Positions 45,063-55,162 of a DNA stretch of 64,000 bases are shown in pieces. Every line of letters begins with the position of its first letter. Positions within the stretch are counted from its first letter, which is position 1. The stretch comes from Populus alba. Taxonomy: Eukaryota > Streptophyta > Magnoliopsida > Malpighiales > Salicaceae. The notes beneath the pieces are model-generated. The model worked only from the letters and a program-made list of their open reading frames with translations. It made no database searches and was not told where the DNA came from. The stretch spans positions 14,802,889 to 14,866,888 of the forward strand of contig NC_133289.1 of NCBI RefSeq assembly GCF_005239225.2. Reading direction: 5' to 3'. The position numbers and the translations under genes are program-made.

Positions 45063-46780
45063 TGATTAGTACTTAAAAGTGCATGTTTATCAAGGTTTTA
45101 TATCATCATTTTGCACTTTAAGTATCAATAACTCCTTAACGAAAGCATGTTTTATAATAACAAGTTTGATATTATAAGATACCTTAATTTATGGTAAATG
45201 CTCATTTTAAATGCAGGACTATCACATAAATAAAAGGATTGATTGATGAGTTTAAGCATTGAAAGTTAAAGGACAAAGAGATGGCCAAACTTAGAAAAGA
45301 GATGTCGGTGCAGTCCAAACCGGAACATTGCTCGGTAATTGGATCATATCTGGAGCTCTAGATCTCGGATTTAGGTCCATTTTATATGGATGGAAAGGTA
45401 AAACATAGGCCTACAACTTTCATTAGACACCAAGATCAAAGAAGGCCGTTTTCAAGTCCAAATTATAGGAACAATGAAGAAGTCCGAAGCTGTCCTGCAG
45501 CCCAGACACTATTTAGTGTTCAGCCCATATCTTGAGTTCTAGAAGTCCAAATGACCTCATCTTTTTAGAACATTCCTGAGGATTCTGGGCAAATTATGAT
45601 GTTAGCAATGACGTCTTGATCAGACAAGAAGATAAGGATTGTTAGCAAGTCAAGATGTGGCCACCCACTCATCAATTAGTCAACAAATCAATAGTTCCAA
45701 ATTTTGGCCTATAAAAGGAGGCACTTACCATGTATTGAGGCATCTTGGTTTCCAGATCAAGATCATGCTCTTGCTTTCTCTCTTTGTATTGCTTATGTTT
45801 TGCTTTCATTAATATCAAGTTTATGCACTTCATTTCCTTTCCTTTACTTAGTTAACTTCTTTCTCATTTATGTTCTTATCTTGTTTATTTATGTTTCTTT
45901 CTTTCATTATGTTTAACTAAGTTAATTATGTCAAGGTGAAAAGGGTACACTAATGGTGTAAGAATAAGTATAATATAAACTTAACATGGACCTTAATGTT
46001 GGATACTAACATGTTTTATATTTGTTATCTTGTTCACTTTTAATACTTTACTTGTTAAATGGTTAATCTAGATTTATGTTATATAACACTTGGTACAACA
46101 AATACTCGGTACTTTCATAGCCCATACTGTATGGTATAACCGACACCTGAGCTATGAAAGGACTTGATTTGTTGTTAACATAAGTTATAATAATGAATGC
46201 CTGCCAACATTTACAAGTATTAGCTTTATTCGAATAAGATAACTAATGTAATCATGTTATCAATTTATAATTTGATTGGAACCTCCTTTATGTGTGGTTT
46301 CCAATTGAGTAATAAGAGTTTATATTATACTTGTTTGAAGTACCATTAGTGGATCCTCTAACCTTGACATTTGTTTTTATCGTTGCTTAATCCTTACGTT
46401 AATCTTCCAACTCAAAGTTCTCATTAATTTCTTCATCTTCTTCTGTTATTATATTATTATTATTATTATTATTATTTACATTCTGTTTATATTATATAAT
46501 ATATATCTTTGATCTTTTCATAAACTCAGTATATAGGCTGGAAACCTGTGACCCGATCTTTTAGATCATTCTCAGGTATAACAACACCACGTACTGAGTA
46601 TAATAATAATAATTATTGTTATTGTTGTTGTTGTTGTTATTGATGTTATTGTTGTTGTTGTCTTGTTATTTATAATTTATACAATTAACCTCTCTGTGGT
46701 TCGACCCCGGTCTTGCCGGGTTATTTATTACTTCGACACTCCTGCACTTGGGAGAAGACATCAAGCTTTTGGTCGTGTCA
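45063..46780 (+). mobile_element. Element A 5' LTR
   Basis: TGATTAG...GTCGTGTCA, 1,718 bp. TATAAAAGG at 45710-45718. Lacks about 31 bp after 'GACCTCATCTTTTT' that B has. Contains the microsatellite-flanked 'GGCTGGAAACCTGTGACCC' core near 46537. Preceded by GTGAT, which should be its target duplication, but the other copy lies outside the window. Confidence 0.93.
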
Positions 46781-46786
46781 AGTTTT

Positions 46787-46804
46787 TGGCGCCGTTGCCG
46801 GGGA
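46787..46804 (+). other. Primer-binding site of element A (tRNA-Asp)
   Basis: TGGCGCCGTTGCCGGGGA, complementary to the 3' end of plant tRNA-Asp(GTC) including CCA, six bases after the LTR. This is the usual primer of Athila elements. Confidence 0.9.
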
Positions 46805-46961
46805 GGTAAATTCTTGTATAAATTATAATATTTATTTTATTTTATCTTTTCACTTTCCATTTTATTTAACTTTTGTTTCTTTTGTTTTCTTTTGTTTCGT
46901 TTTCTTCTCTTTTCTTTTCTTCCTTTTATTCTCTTTTTACACGTGCATGAGAGTTTGGTCA
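46805..46961 (+). other. Element A leader, interrupted by element B
   Basis: Untranslated leader, T-rich, collinear with B 48698-48856. It stops at GGTCA (46957-46961), which is repeated at 58750-58754 where A continues. This is the B insertion site. Confidence 0.92.
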
Positions 46962-48673
46962 TGATTAGTACTTAAAAGTGCATGTTTATCAAGGTTTTAT
47001 ATCATCATTTTGCACTTGAAGTATCAATAACTCCTTAACTAAAGCATGTTTTATAATAACAAGTTTGATATTATAAGATATCTTAATTTATGGTAAATGC
47101 TCATTTTAAATGCAGGACTATCACATAAATAAAAGGATTGATTGATGAGTTTAAACATTGAAAGTTAAAGGACAAAGAGATGGCCAAACTTAGAAAAGAG
47201 ATGTCGGTGCAGTCCAAACTGGAACATTGCTCGGTAATTGGATCATATCTGGAGCTCTAGATCTCGGATTTAGGTCCATTTTATATGGATGGAAAGGTAA
47301 AACATAGGCCTACAACTTTCATTAGACACCAAGATCAAAGAAGGCCGTTTTCAAGTCCAAATTATAGGAACAATGAAGAAGTCCGAAGCTGTCCTGCAGC
47401 CCAGACACTATTTAGTGTTCAGCCCATATCTTGAGTTCTAGAAGTCCAAATGACCTCATCTTTTTTTTGTTGGAAAGCTGAGACAATTTCCTAGAACATT
47501 CTTGAGGATTCTGGGCAAATTATGATGTTAGCAATGACGTCTTGATCAGACAAGAAGATAAGGATTGTTATCTAGTCAAGATGTGGCCACCCACTCATCA
47601 ATTAGTCAACAAATCAATAGTTCCAAATTTTGGCCTATAAAAGGAGGCACTTACCATGTATTGAGGCATCTTGGTGTTCAGATCAAGATCATGCTCTTGC
47701 TTTCTCTCTTTGTATTGCTTATGTCTTGCTTTCATTAATATCAAGTTTATGCACTTCATTTCCTTTCCTTTGTCTAGTTAACTTCTTTCTCATTTATGTT
47801 CTTGTCTTGCTCATTTATGTTTCTTTCTTTTATTATGTCTAGCTAAGTTAATTATGTCAAGGTGAAAAGGGTACACTAATGGTGTAAGAACAAGTATAAT
47901 ATAAACTTAACATGGACCTTAACGTTGGATACTAACATGTTTTATATTTGTTATCTTGTTCACTTTAATACTTTGCTTGTTAAATGGTTAATCTAGATTT
48001 ATGTTGTGTAACACTTGGTACAACAAATACTTGGCACTTTCATAGCCCATACTGTATGGTTTAACCGACACCTGAGCTATGAAAGGCACTTGATTTGTTG
48101 TTAACACAAGTTATAATCATGAATGCCTGCCAACATTTACAAGTATTAGCTTTATTCGAATAAGATAATTAATGTAATCATGTTAACAATTTATAATCTG
48201 ATTGGAACCTCCTTTATGTGTGGTTTCCAATTGAGTAATAAGAGTTTATATTATACTTGTTTGAAGTAGCATAAGTGGATCCTCTAACCTTGACATTTGT
48301 TTTTATCATTGTTTAATCCTTACGTTAATCTTTTATCTCAAAGTTCTCATTAATTTCTTCATCTTCTGTTATTATTATTATTATCATTGTTATTATTATT
48401 ATTATTTACATTCTGTTTATACTATATAATATATATCTTTGATCTTTTCATAAAGTCAGTATATAGGCTGGAAACCTGTGACCCGATCTTTAGATCATTC
48501 TCAGGTATAACAACGCCACGTACTGAGTATTATTATTGTTGTTGTTGTTGTTGTCTTGTTATTTATAATTTATACAATTAACCTCTCTGTGGTTCGACCC
48601 CGGTCTTGCCGGGTTATTTATTACTTCGACACTCCTGCACTTGGGAAGAGACATCAAGCTTTTGGTCGTGTCA
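46962..48673 (+). mobile_element. Element B 5' LTR
   Basis: TGATTAG...GTCGTGTCA, 1,712 bp. Promoter-like TATAAAAGG at 47636-47644, so U3 is about 0.7 kb and R-U5 about 1 kb. Between about 47300 and 47375 its sequence follows the A 5' LTR rather than its own 3' LTR. Confidence 0.95.
47636..47644 (+). promoter_or_regulatory. LTR promoter TATA box, element B
   Basis: TATAAAAGG, conserved at the same LTR position in A (45710), C (19608) and the B 3' LTR (57721). It would start the genomic RNA about 30 bases downstream. Confidence 0.7.
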
Positions 48674-48679
48674 AGTTTT

Positions 48680-48697
48680 TGGCGCCGTTGCCGGGGA
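48680..48697 (+). other. Primer-binding site of element B (tRNA-Asp)
   Basis: TGGCGCCGTTGCCGGGGA, identical to that of element A, six bases after the LTR end. Confidence 0.92.
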
Positions 48698-48910
48698 GGT
48701 AAATTCTTGTATAAATTATAATATTTAATTTAGTTTCTCTTTTCACTCTTCATTTTATTTAACTTTTGTTTTCTTTGTTTTGTTTTGTTTTGTTTCTTTT
48801 TCTTCTATTTTCTTTTCTTCCTTTTATTCTCTTCTTACACGTGCATGAGAGTTTGGTCACGTACATTAAGTGGTCGACTTTGTAGGGTATCTTCATCATT
48901 TTCAGAAAAT

Positions 48911-49927
48911 ATGGCCGAAGAAGATAATCAATCGCTTCATAATGAGAATAATGAGAATAACCGTATGAGAACACTTAGAGACCACATGAATCCCACAAGA
49001 ACAAGTGCACCCTCATGCATAGTTTTCCCTCCTGATGCATCTCATTTTAATTTTAAGCCAGACATTATTCAACTTTTACCATCTTTTCATGGCTTAGACT
49101 TAGAAAATCCATACTTGCATTTAAGGGAATTTGAGGAGGTCTGTAATACCTATAATGACTCAAATTGTAGCATGAACACCATTCGATTAAAGCTTTTTCC
49201 TTTTTCATTAAAAGATAAAGCTAAAACATGGCTACAAAATTTGAGACCGGGATCCATTCGTGCTTGGGATGAAATGCAACAACAATTTTTAAAGAAGTTT
49301 TTTCCATCTCACAGAACAAACTCTTTCAAAAGACAAATCATCACTTTCACTCAAAAACCAGGAGAAACATTTTACCAATGTTGGGATAGGTATCGAGATT
49401 TGCTTAATACTTGCCCACATCATGGTTTTGAAACATGGAGATTGGTTTCACATTTTTATGAAGGTTTAACGCCTAGAGATAGGCAAATGGTTGAATTGAT
49501 GTGCAATGGAACTTTCGAAGATAAAGACCCTAATGAAGCAATGGAGTACCTAGACTTGCTAGCCGAAAATGCTCAAAATTGGGACACCACAGGTACTTAT
49601 GAGGCACCAAGTAAAACTCAACCCCATACATCTAGTGGAGGTATGCACAACCTTAGGGAAGATCATGACCTCCAAGCCAAGTTTGCATCTTTAGCTAGAA
49701 AAGTCGAGGCACTAGAATTAAAAAAGAGTGGTCAATTAAAATATGTTCAAGACATTGTGTGTCAAATCTGTGAAATAAATGAGCATGCAACCAATGATTG
49801 TCCAACTTTGCCTTCTTTCAAGGAATGCCTCCATGAACAAGCCCATGCTTTAAACAGTTTCCAAAGACCCAACCATAACCCATACTCACAAACATATAGG
49901 GGGTTGGAGAAATCACCTAAATTTTAG
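48911..49927 (+). CDS. Gag, element B (separated from pol by a small deletion)
   Basis: Starts at [12 protein letters not shown] (ATG 48911); upstream in-frame residues come from leader and are ignored. Retrotransposon gag capsid domain: [99 protein letters not shown] zinc-knuckle-like [15 protein letters not shown] follows (C-x2-C-x4-H-x4-C). In element A gag runs on into protease in one frame. Here two bases are missing near 49899 (TATAGGGGGTTGG where A has 15 bases), so the frame ends early at 49927. The protein would form the virus-like particle around the RNA. Confidence 0.92.
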   Translation: MAEEDNQSLHNENNENNRMRTLRDHMNPTRTSAPSCIVFPPDASHFNFKPDIIQLLPSFHGLDLENPYLHLREFEEVCNTYNDSNCSMNTIRLKLFPFSLKDKAKTWLQNLRPGSIRAWDEMQQQFLKKFFPSHRTNSFKRQIITFTQKPGETFYQCWDRYRDLLNTCPHHGFETWRLVSHFYEGLTPRDRQMVELMCNGTFEDKDPNEAMEYLDLLAENAQNWDTTGTYEAPSKTQPHTSSGGMHNLREDHDLQAKFASLARKVEALELKKSGQLKYVQDIVCQICEINEHATNDCPTLPSFKECLHEQAHALNSFQRPNHNPYSQTYRGLEKSPKF

Positions 49928-52900
49928 TTGGAAGAGTGATAGCAACAATGCACAAACTTCACATCCACCGTTTCGAGCACACCATAATTTCCAAAATTCT
50001 CATGGATATGCACCTCCTTATGCTCCACCTCCTAGAAGAAATTTTGAGGAAACATTGCATGCATTCATTGAAAAGCAGGAGACAATCAACACTCAACTTG
50101 CTCAAAGCATGACCGATTTTAAAGATGCTCTTGCAAAATTAACATCTGCTCTCAGTTTCCAAGAGAAAGGTAAGTTTCCTTCTCAACCACAGCAAAATCC
50201 AAAGGGGCAATACAATGCAAATGCAAGTAGTTCTGGAAGCCAACACATGGATCAAGTCAAATCAGTCATCACTCTTCGTAGTGGTAAGGTTATTGAAAAA
50301 CCTATTCTTGAACCTTGTGAGAAAGATGATGAGTCTATCTCTGAGGGTAAGGAAGGGGTTGAACCTGAACATTGCAAAGAAAAGGCTGATTCCCCGCCAG
50401 CACTTCCATTTCCTCATGCCATGATCAAACAAAGGAAAGTTAGTCACAACTCTGAAATCTTTGAAATTTTCAAACAGGTAAGGATCAATATACCTTTGTT
50501 GGATGCTATTAAACAGGTTCCTTCCTATGCTAAATTTTTGAAAGATCTGTGCACTGTGAAGAGAAAATTGAATGTGAAAAAGAAAGCATTTTTAGCCGAA
50601 CAAGTAAGTGCCATTCTTCAGAACAATAATGCTTTGAAATATAAAGACCCTGGTTGTCCTACAATTTCTTGCTTTATTGGAGAACATAAAATTGAAAGAG
50701 CCTTACTTGATCTTGGAGCTAGTGTGAATTTACTTTCATATTCAGTTTTTCAGAGTCTCAATCTAGGTGAGTTAAAACCAACCTCTGTAACTCTTTTACT
50801 CGCCGATAGATCTGTAAAAGTGCCTAGAGGAATAATTGAAGATGTGTTGGTACAAGTTGATAAATTCATTTATCCTGTGGATTTTGTTGTCTTGGACACG
50901 CAACCTGTTGAAGCATGTAATTCAATTCCTGTCATTTTAGGACGTCCATTTCTTGCCACTTCTAATGCATTGATTAATTGTAGGAATGGACTGATGAAGT
51001 TATCATTTGGAAACATGACATTGGAGATGAATATTTTCAACATTTACAAGCAACCTGGAGATGATAATGATTTACAGGAAGTGGACTTTATTGAAAAATT
51101 AGTTCATGATCAATTTCAAACCACTTCTAGTGAAACTGAGATTGATGAATCTGATGATTTGCAAATGGTCTACTTTCAGGAATCAAAGGCATGCAATTGG
51201 AAACCACAAATTGAAGAATTTCCACCACGATCAATTGAGCCCATACCTTCAAGTGTTCAACCACCAAAACCTGAATTGAGGCCGTTACCATTTAATCTCA
51301 AATACTCATTTTTGGGAGAAAATGAAACTTTTCCGGTAATAATCTCTTCCAAACTTAATGCGCATCAAGAAGGTAAGTTATTACAGACTCTGAAAATGCA
51401 CAAAAATGCATTAGGATGGACCATAGCTGACATAAAAGGAATTAGCCCTTTGATTTGCACACACAGGATTTATTTGGAGGAAAATGCTAAACCCTCTAGA
51501 GAAATGCAACGAAGGCTTAATCCTAATATGAAAGAAGTAGTGAAAAATGAAGTCATTAAGCTTCTAGATAATGGAATCATTTATCCTATTTCTGATAGCA
51601 AATGGGTAAGTCCTACCCAAGTTGTACCCAAAAAGTCTGGAGTCACTGTGATAACAAATGAGAAAAATGAGTTAATTCCAACTAGGACTGTTACGGGTTG
51701 GCGCATGTGCATTGACTATAGGAAACTTAATTCAATGACAAGAAAAGATAATTTCCCTTTACCTTTCATGGACCAAATCCTAGAAAGAGTTGCAGGTCAT
51801 GAATTTTATTGTTTCCTAGATGGTTATTCAGGTTACAATCAAATTGAAATTGCATTGGAAGATCAAGAGAAGACTACTTTCACATGTCCATTTGGTACTT
51901 TTGCATATCGAAGGATGCCTTTTGGATTATGTAATGCACCAGCCATGTTTCAAAGATGCATGCTTAGCATATTCAGTGATATGGTTGAACGTTTTCTTGA
52001 AATTTTTATGGATGATTTTTCTGTTTTTGGTGATTCATTTGATGATTGTTTGACTAACTTAGAAAAGGTTTTGAGCAGGTGTGAAGAGAAGAATCTTGTA
52101 CTGAATTGGGAAAAATGTCACTTTATGGTAACAAACGGCATTGTACTTGGTCACATTGTTTCATCGAAAGGAATTGAGGTTGACAAATCTAAAATCGAGT
52201 TAATTGCCAACTTACCAACACCAAAATCTGTTAAAGATGTTAGATCATTCTTAGGACATGCTGGTTTTTACAGAAGGTTCATCAAAGATTTTAGTGTAAT
52301 ATCTAAGCCTTTGAGTAACCTTCTAACAAAGGATAATATTTTTGAATGGACTGAACATTGTGAGGAAGCCTTTGTTAAACTTAAAAACTTGCTTACTTCT
52401 GCTCCTGTCATTCAACCTCCTGATTGGTCATTACCTTTTGAAATAATGTGTGACGCTAGTGATTATGTCGTGGGTGCTGTCTTGGGACAAAGGAAAGATA
52501 AGAAACCTTATGTGATTTACTATGCAAGTAAAACTTTAAATAGTGCTCAAATGAATTACACTACCACTGAAAAAGAATTACTTGCAGTAGTATTTGCATG
52601 TGACAAGTTCAGATCTTATCTTGTTGGCTCACCTGTTATTGTTTTTAGTGATCATGCAGCATTGAAATATCTTCTCTCTAAGAAAGATTCTAAGGCTAGA
52701 TTGGTGCGGTGGATTTTGTTACTTCAAGAATTTGATATCACAATCAAAGACAAGAAAGGCACCGAAAATGTTGTCGCGGATCATTTGTCAAGATTGACAA
52801 CCGATTCGAGATCTGACATTACACCAATCGATGACTACTTTCCTGATGAATCTTTATTTTCTGTCTCTACGATGCCTTGGTTTGCTAATATTGTTAATTT

Positions 52901-54170
52901 TCTTGTTTCAGGACAATTGCCAGCTCATTGGAGTACCCAAGTTAAAAGAAAGTTCTTGAACGAAGTAAAGAAATTTTATTGGGATGACCCTTATTTATTC
53001 AAATATTGTCCTGATCAAATATTTCGAAGATGCATTCCTGACAATGAGGTAAGTAGTGTCATTAAATTTTGTCATTCTGAGGCATGTAGGGGTCATTTCT
53101 CATCAAGAAAGACAACTGCAAAAATCTTACAAAGTGGATTCTATTGGCCCACCATGTTCAAAGACTCACATGCATTCTGTAAGATTTGTGAAAATTATCA
53201 AAAGTTGGGATCTATTTCGAAACGTCACATGATGCCTTTAAATCCTATTCTTGTCATTGAGATCTTTGATTGTTGGGGTATAGATTTCATGGGTCCATTT
53301 CCTCCATCATTTGGTTTCTTGTACATATTGGTCGCAGTAGATTATGTTTCAAAATGGATAGAGGCAATTCCAAGTCGAACCAATGATCACAAAATAGTGA
53401 TAAAGTTTTTGAAAGAAAACATTTTAAGTCGATTTGGAATCCCTCGAGCCATGATAAGTGACGGTGGAACACACTTTTGCAACAAGCCATTTGAGTCTTT
53501 AATGAAGAAATATGGAATCACACATAAAGTTGCCACCCCTTATCACCCTCAGACAAGTGGACAAGTAGAGCTTGCTAATAGGGAGATCAAACAGATCTTG
53601 GAGAAAACAGTGAACCCTAATAGGAAAGACTGGTCTTTAAGACTTAATGATGCACTTTGGGCTTATCGAACTACTTATAAAACATCATTAGGTATGTCAC
53701 CTTATAGACTAGTCTATGGAAAACCTTGTCACTTGCCTGTGGAAATTGAACATAAAGCTTATTGGGCTATTAAAGCTTTCAATTCAAGCCTTGATGATGC
53801 TAGTCAGCTGCGAAAATTGCAAATAAATGAGCTTGAGAAAATAAGAAATGATGCATATGACAATTCAAAAATTCATAAAGCAAGAATTAAAGAGTTTCAT
53901 GACAAGAAAATACTGAGAAAAACATTCAATGTTGGTCAAAAAGTCTTGCTTTATAATTCTCGACTCCATTTATTTCCTGGAAAACTAAGAACAAGATGGA
54001 GCGGTCCTTTTATTGTGAAACATGTGTATCCATATGGGGCCTGTGATATTGAGAATCCAAAGAATGGCAATGTTTTCAAGGTAAATGGGCATCGTTTGAA
54101 AGTTTATTTTGACAATTTTTCGGTTGAAAATGACTCTATTGAATTGAGTGATCCTGTATATAAAGATTGA
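49928..54170 (+). CDS. Pol polyprotein (protease, RT, RNase H, integrase), element B
   Basis: Open from 50055 to 54170 (1,371 codons). Its first codons are really the gag C-terminal linker, since gag-pol is one frame in the family. Counting from 50055: protease active-site region [11 protein letters not shown] near residue 217; RT with MCIDYRKLN near 551, [11 protein letters not shown] near 590 and the catalytic FMDDF near 651; RNase [16 protein letters not shown] near 796-810. Integrase has its zinc site at about 1012-1060, then GIDFMGPF near 1075, SDGGTHF near 1135 and [10 protein letters not shown] near 1171 (the D,D-35-E triad). The C-terminal domain ends [12 protein letters not shown]. 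The second zinc-binding Cys of the CENCQ motif is Tyr (CENYQK), whereas A, C and D keep it or a readable Cys. Integrase may therefore be impaired. There is no stop within 4.1 kb, so the insertion is young. Confidence 0.93.
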
Positions 54171-54232
54171 TTCTTTTTCTCACATTGTTTTGTGTTTTGT
54201 TGTTTTGCAAGTCTCTCTTTCACCCCGGTCAA

Positions 54233-54256
54233 ATGGCGGATAACGGTACTCCGTGA
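54233..54256 (+). CDS. Seven-codon conserved mini-ORF (MADNGTP), element B
   Basis: ATGGCG... to TGA within a 60-bp block (CCCCGGTCAAATGGCGGATA onwards) that is almost invariant in A, B, C and D although it lies between genes. It precedes ORF3 by 109 bases. Confidence 0.35.
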   Translation: MADNGTP

Positions 54257-54263
54257 CTTAAGT

Positions 54264-54275
54264 CGGTTCTTTCAG
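54264..54275 (+). promoter_or_regulatory. Candidate 3' splice site upstream of ORF3
   Basis: CGGTTCTTTCAG, a pyrimidine stretch ending in CAG, is conserved in all four copies about 90 bases before the ORF3 ATG. Athila-type elements are thought to express genes 3' of pol from spliced RNA, so this could be the acceptor. No donor was assigned. Confidence 0.35.
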
Positions 54276-54364
54276 TTTCCCAAATAACTGATATCTGTAT
54301 ATGTTTGTATAATTCTTAGCTCTTTCTTCCTTCTTTGAATCGCTTCTCTAATTCTCTTTTGAAA

Positions 54365-54913
54365 ATGGACACCACTCTTGAAAAGTTGAAAAGGTATTTT
54401 CCCGCTTTGCCTCCAAATGCGATTAATAAAATTTACCGTGCTAGGTGTGCAAGATTGAGGTTGTTAATGAATCATGGAATTCCTGAAGATATCCATTGGT
54501 TAATTGAAGCAAAGGTTCGATTATCAGGTGAGTCATCCAATTCTTTCATTTCACACATGCCTGGAATAGGTAAAAGCACTTTTGCAAAGAAACGTCGTGC
54601 AAAACGACTGAAAGTCTGTCATCGATGTGCCAAATGGACTTGTAATATGACATGTCGTTCTTTAGGAATGGTATCTGTAAACCGTGAAGATAAGATACAA
54701 TTCATTAAGGATGGCCTGAGTAAGGGGTCTTTAGATAATCTTTTGTTGACCCTTGAGACGCATCCTAGTGGAGATGTGCATCGTGTAATTCATGATTTAT
54801 GGCCACAATTCCATAAAGAACATGATCGACTTAGTCTTGGGAATCTGACTAAAAAAGACCCTGTTTGCCAGTTTTTAAGAAAACTGGATGGGAAGCCTAT
54901 CCCCGACCCATAG
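54365..54913 (+). CDS. ORF3: cysteine-rich, nucleic-acid-binding-like protein (carlavirus NABP-like), element B
   Basis: 182 aa, start MDTTLEKLKR. The ATG is chosen because all four copies align from here; the frame upstream is leader. N-terminal half is helical-looking (KLKRYFPALPPNAINKIYRARCARLRLLMNHGIPEDIHWLIEA, residues 8-49). Then come SFISHMPGIGKSTFAKKRRAKRLK (60-83) and four cysteines C85-x2-C88-x4-C93-x3-C97, then LGMVSVN and IQFIKDGL (111-118). A basic patch, a Cys cluster, a Gly-x-x-x-Asn turn and a F-I-x-x-G segment is the order I know from the carlavirus cysteine-rich nucleic-acid-binding proteins (Pfam Viral_NABP). The rest of the protein has no relative I recognise. It is not an envelope protein: no signal or membrane segment. 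Likely nuclear or RNA/DNA-binding; function unproven. Confidence 0.72.
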   Translation: MDTTLEKLKRYFPALPPNAINKIYRARCARLRLLMNHGIPEDIHWLIEAKVRLSGESSNSFISHMPGIGKSTFAKKRRAKRLKVCHRCAKWTCNMTCRSLGMVSVNREDKIQFIKDGLSKGSLDNLLLTLETHPSGDVHRVIHDLWPQFHKEHDRLSLGNLTKKDPVCQFLRKLDGKPIPDP

Positions 54914-55162
54914 AGGGCGTTTAAGCCGTTCTTGGACGTAAAACCAAGGGAAGATGTGAGCCACAATCACAACTACCTGTACATACATGCTTTTTCAAAA
55001 TAAATAATTAATAAAGAGAGAGAGAGAGAGTTTGTGAGACTATAGCTGGCCTATATATAGGTGGTATGATTGCATTTTCACTTTTTCATCTATAAATTCT
55101 TCTCTTCCTTCCCTTCATTTCTACTCATCCCATATATTCATCAAATATAGAAGTGTGTAGAA
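54914..55162 (+). promoter_or_regulatory. ORF3-LOG spacer with candidate private LOG promoter, element B
   Basis: Contains a (GA)n run (55015-55030), CTATATATAG (55051-55060) and TATAAAT (55091-55097), followed by a CT-rich stretch. TATAAAT lies 72 bases before the LOG ATG in both A and B and 62 in D. GA repeats and a TATA box followed by pyrimidines are normal in plant core promoters. LOG could thus be transcribed independently of the LTR. Confidence 0.5.

Noticed and set aside
47630..47842. Repeated 70-aa frame (AYKRRHLP..., also at 45704 and 57715)
   Set aside because: It starts at a TTG, spans the LTR TATA box and is conserved only because LTRs are conserved. Codon changes show no protein-level constraint and the T-rich tail gives a false membrane segment.
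45063..48673. Apparent tandem LTR duplication, as from unequal recombination
   Set aside because: The GGTCA duplication at 46957 and 58750 and the continuous leader after removal show nesting of B in A instead.
54480..54600. ORF3 as an ATPase, because of GIGKST/GTGKST
   Set aside because: Only the loop-like GKST is present; no Walker B or other P-loop NTPase features, and the sequence runs directly into the basic patch.
54365..54913. ORF3 as a retroviral-type envelope gene (as proposed for Athila)
   Set aside because: No signal peptide, transmembrane segment or Cys pattern of an envelope; it is basic and cysteine-clustered.
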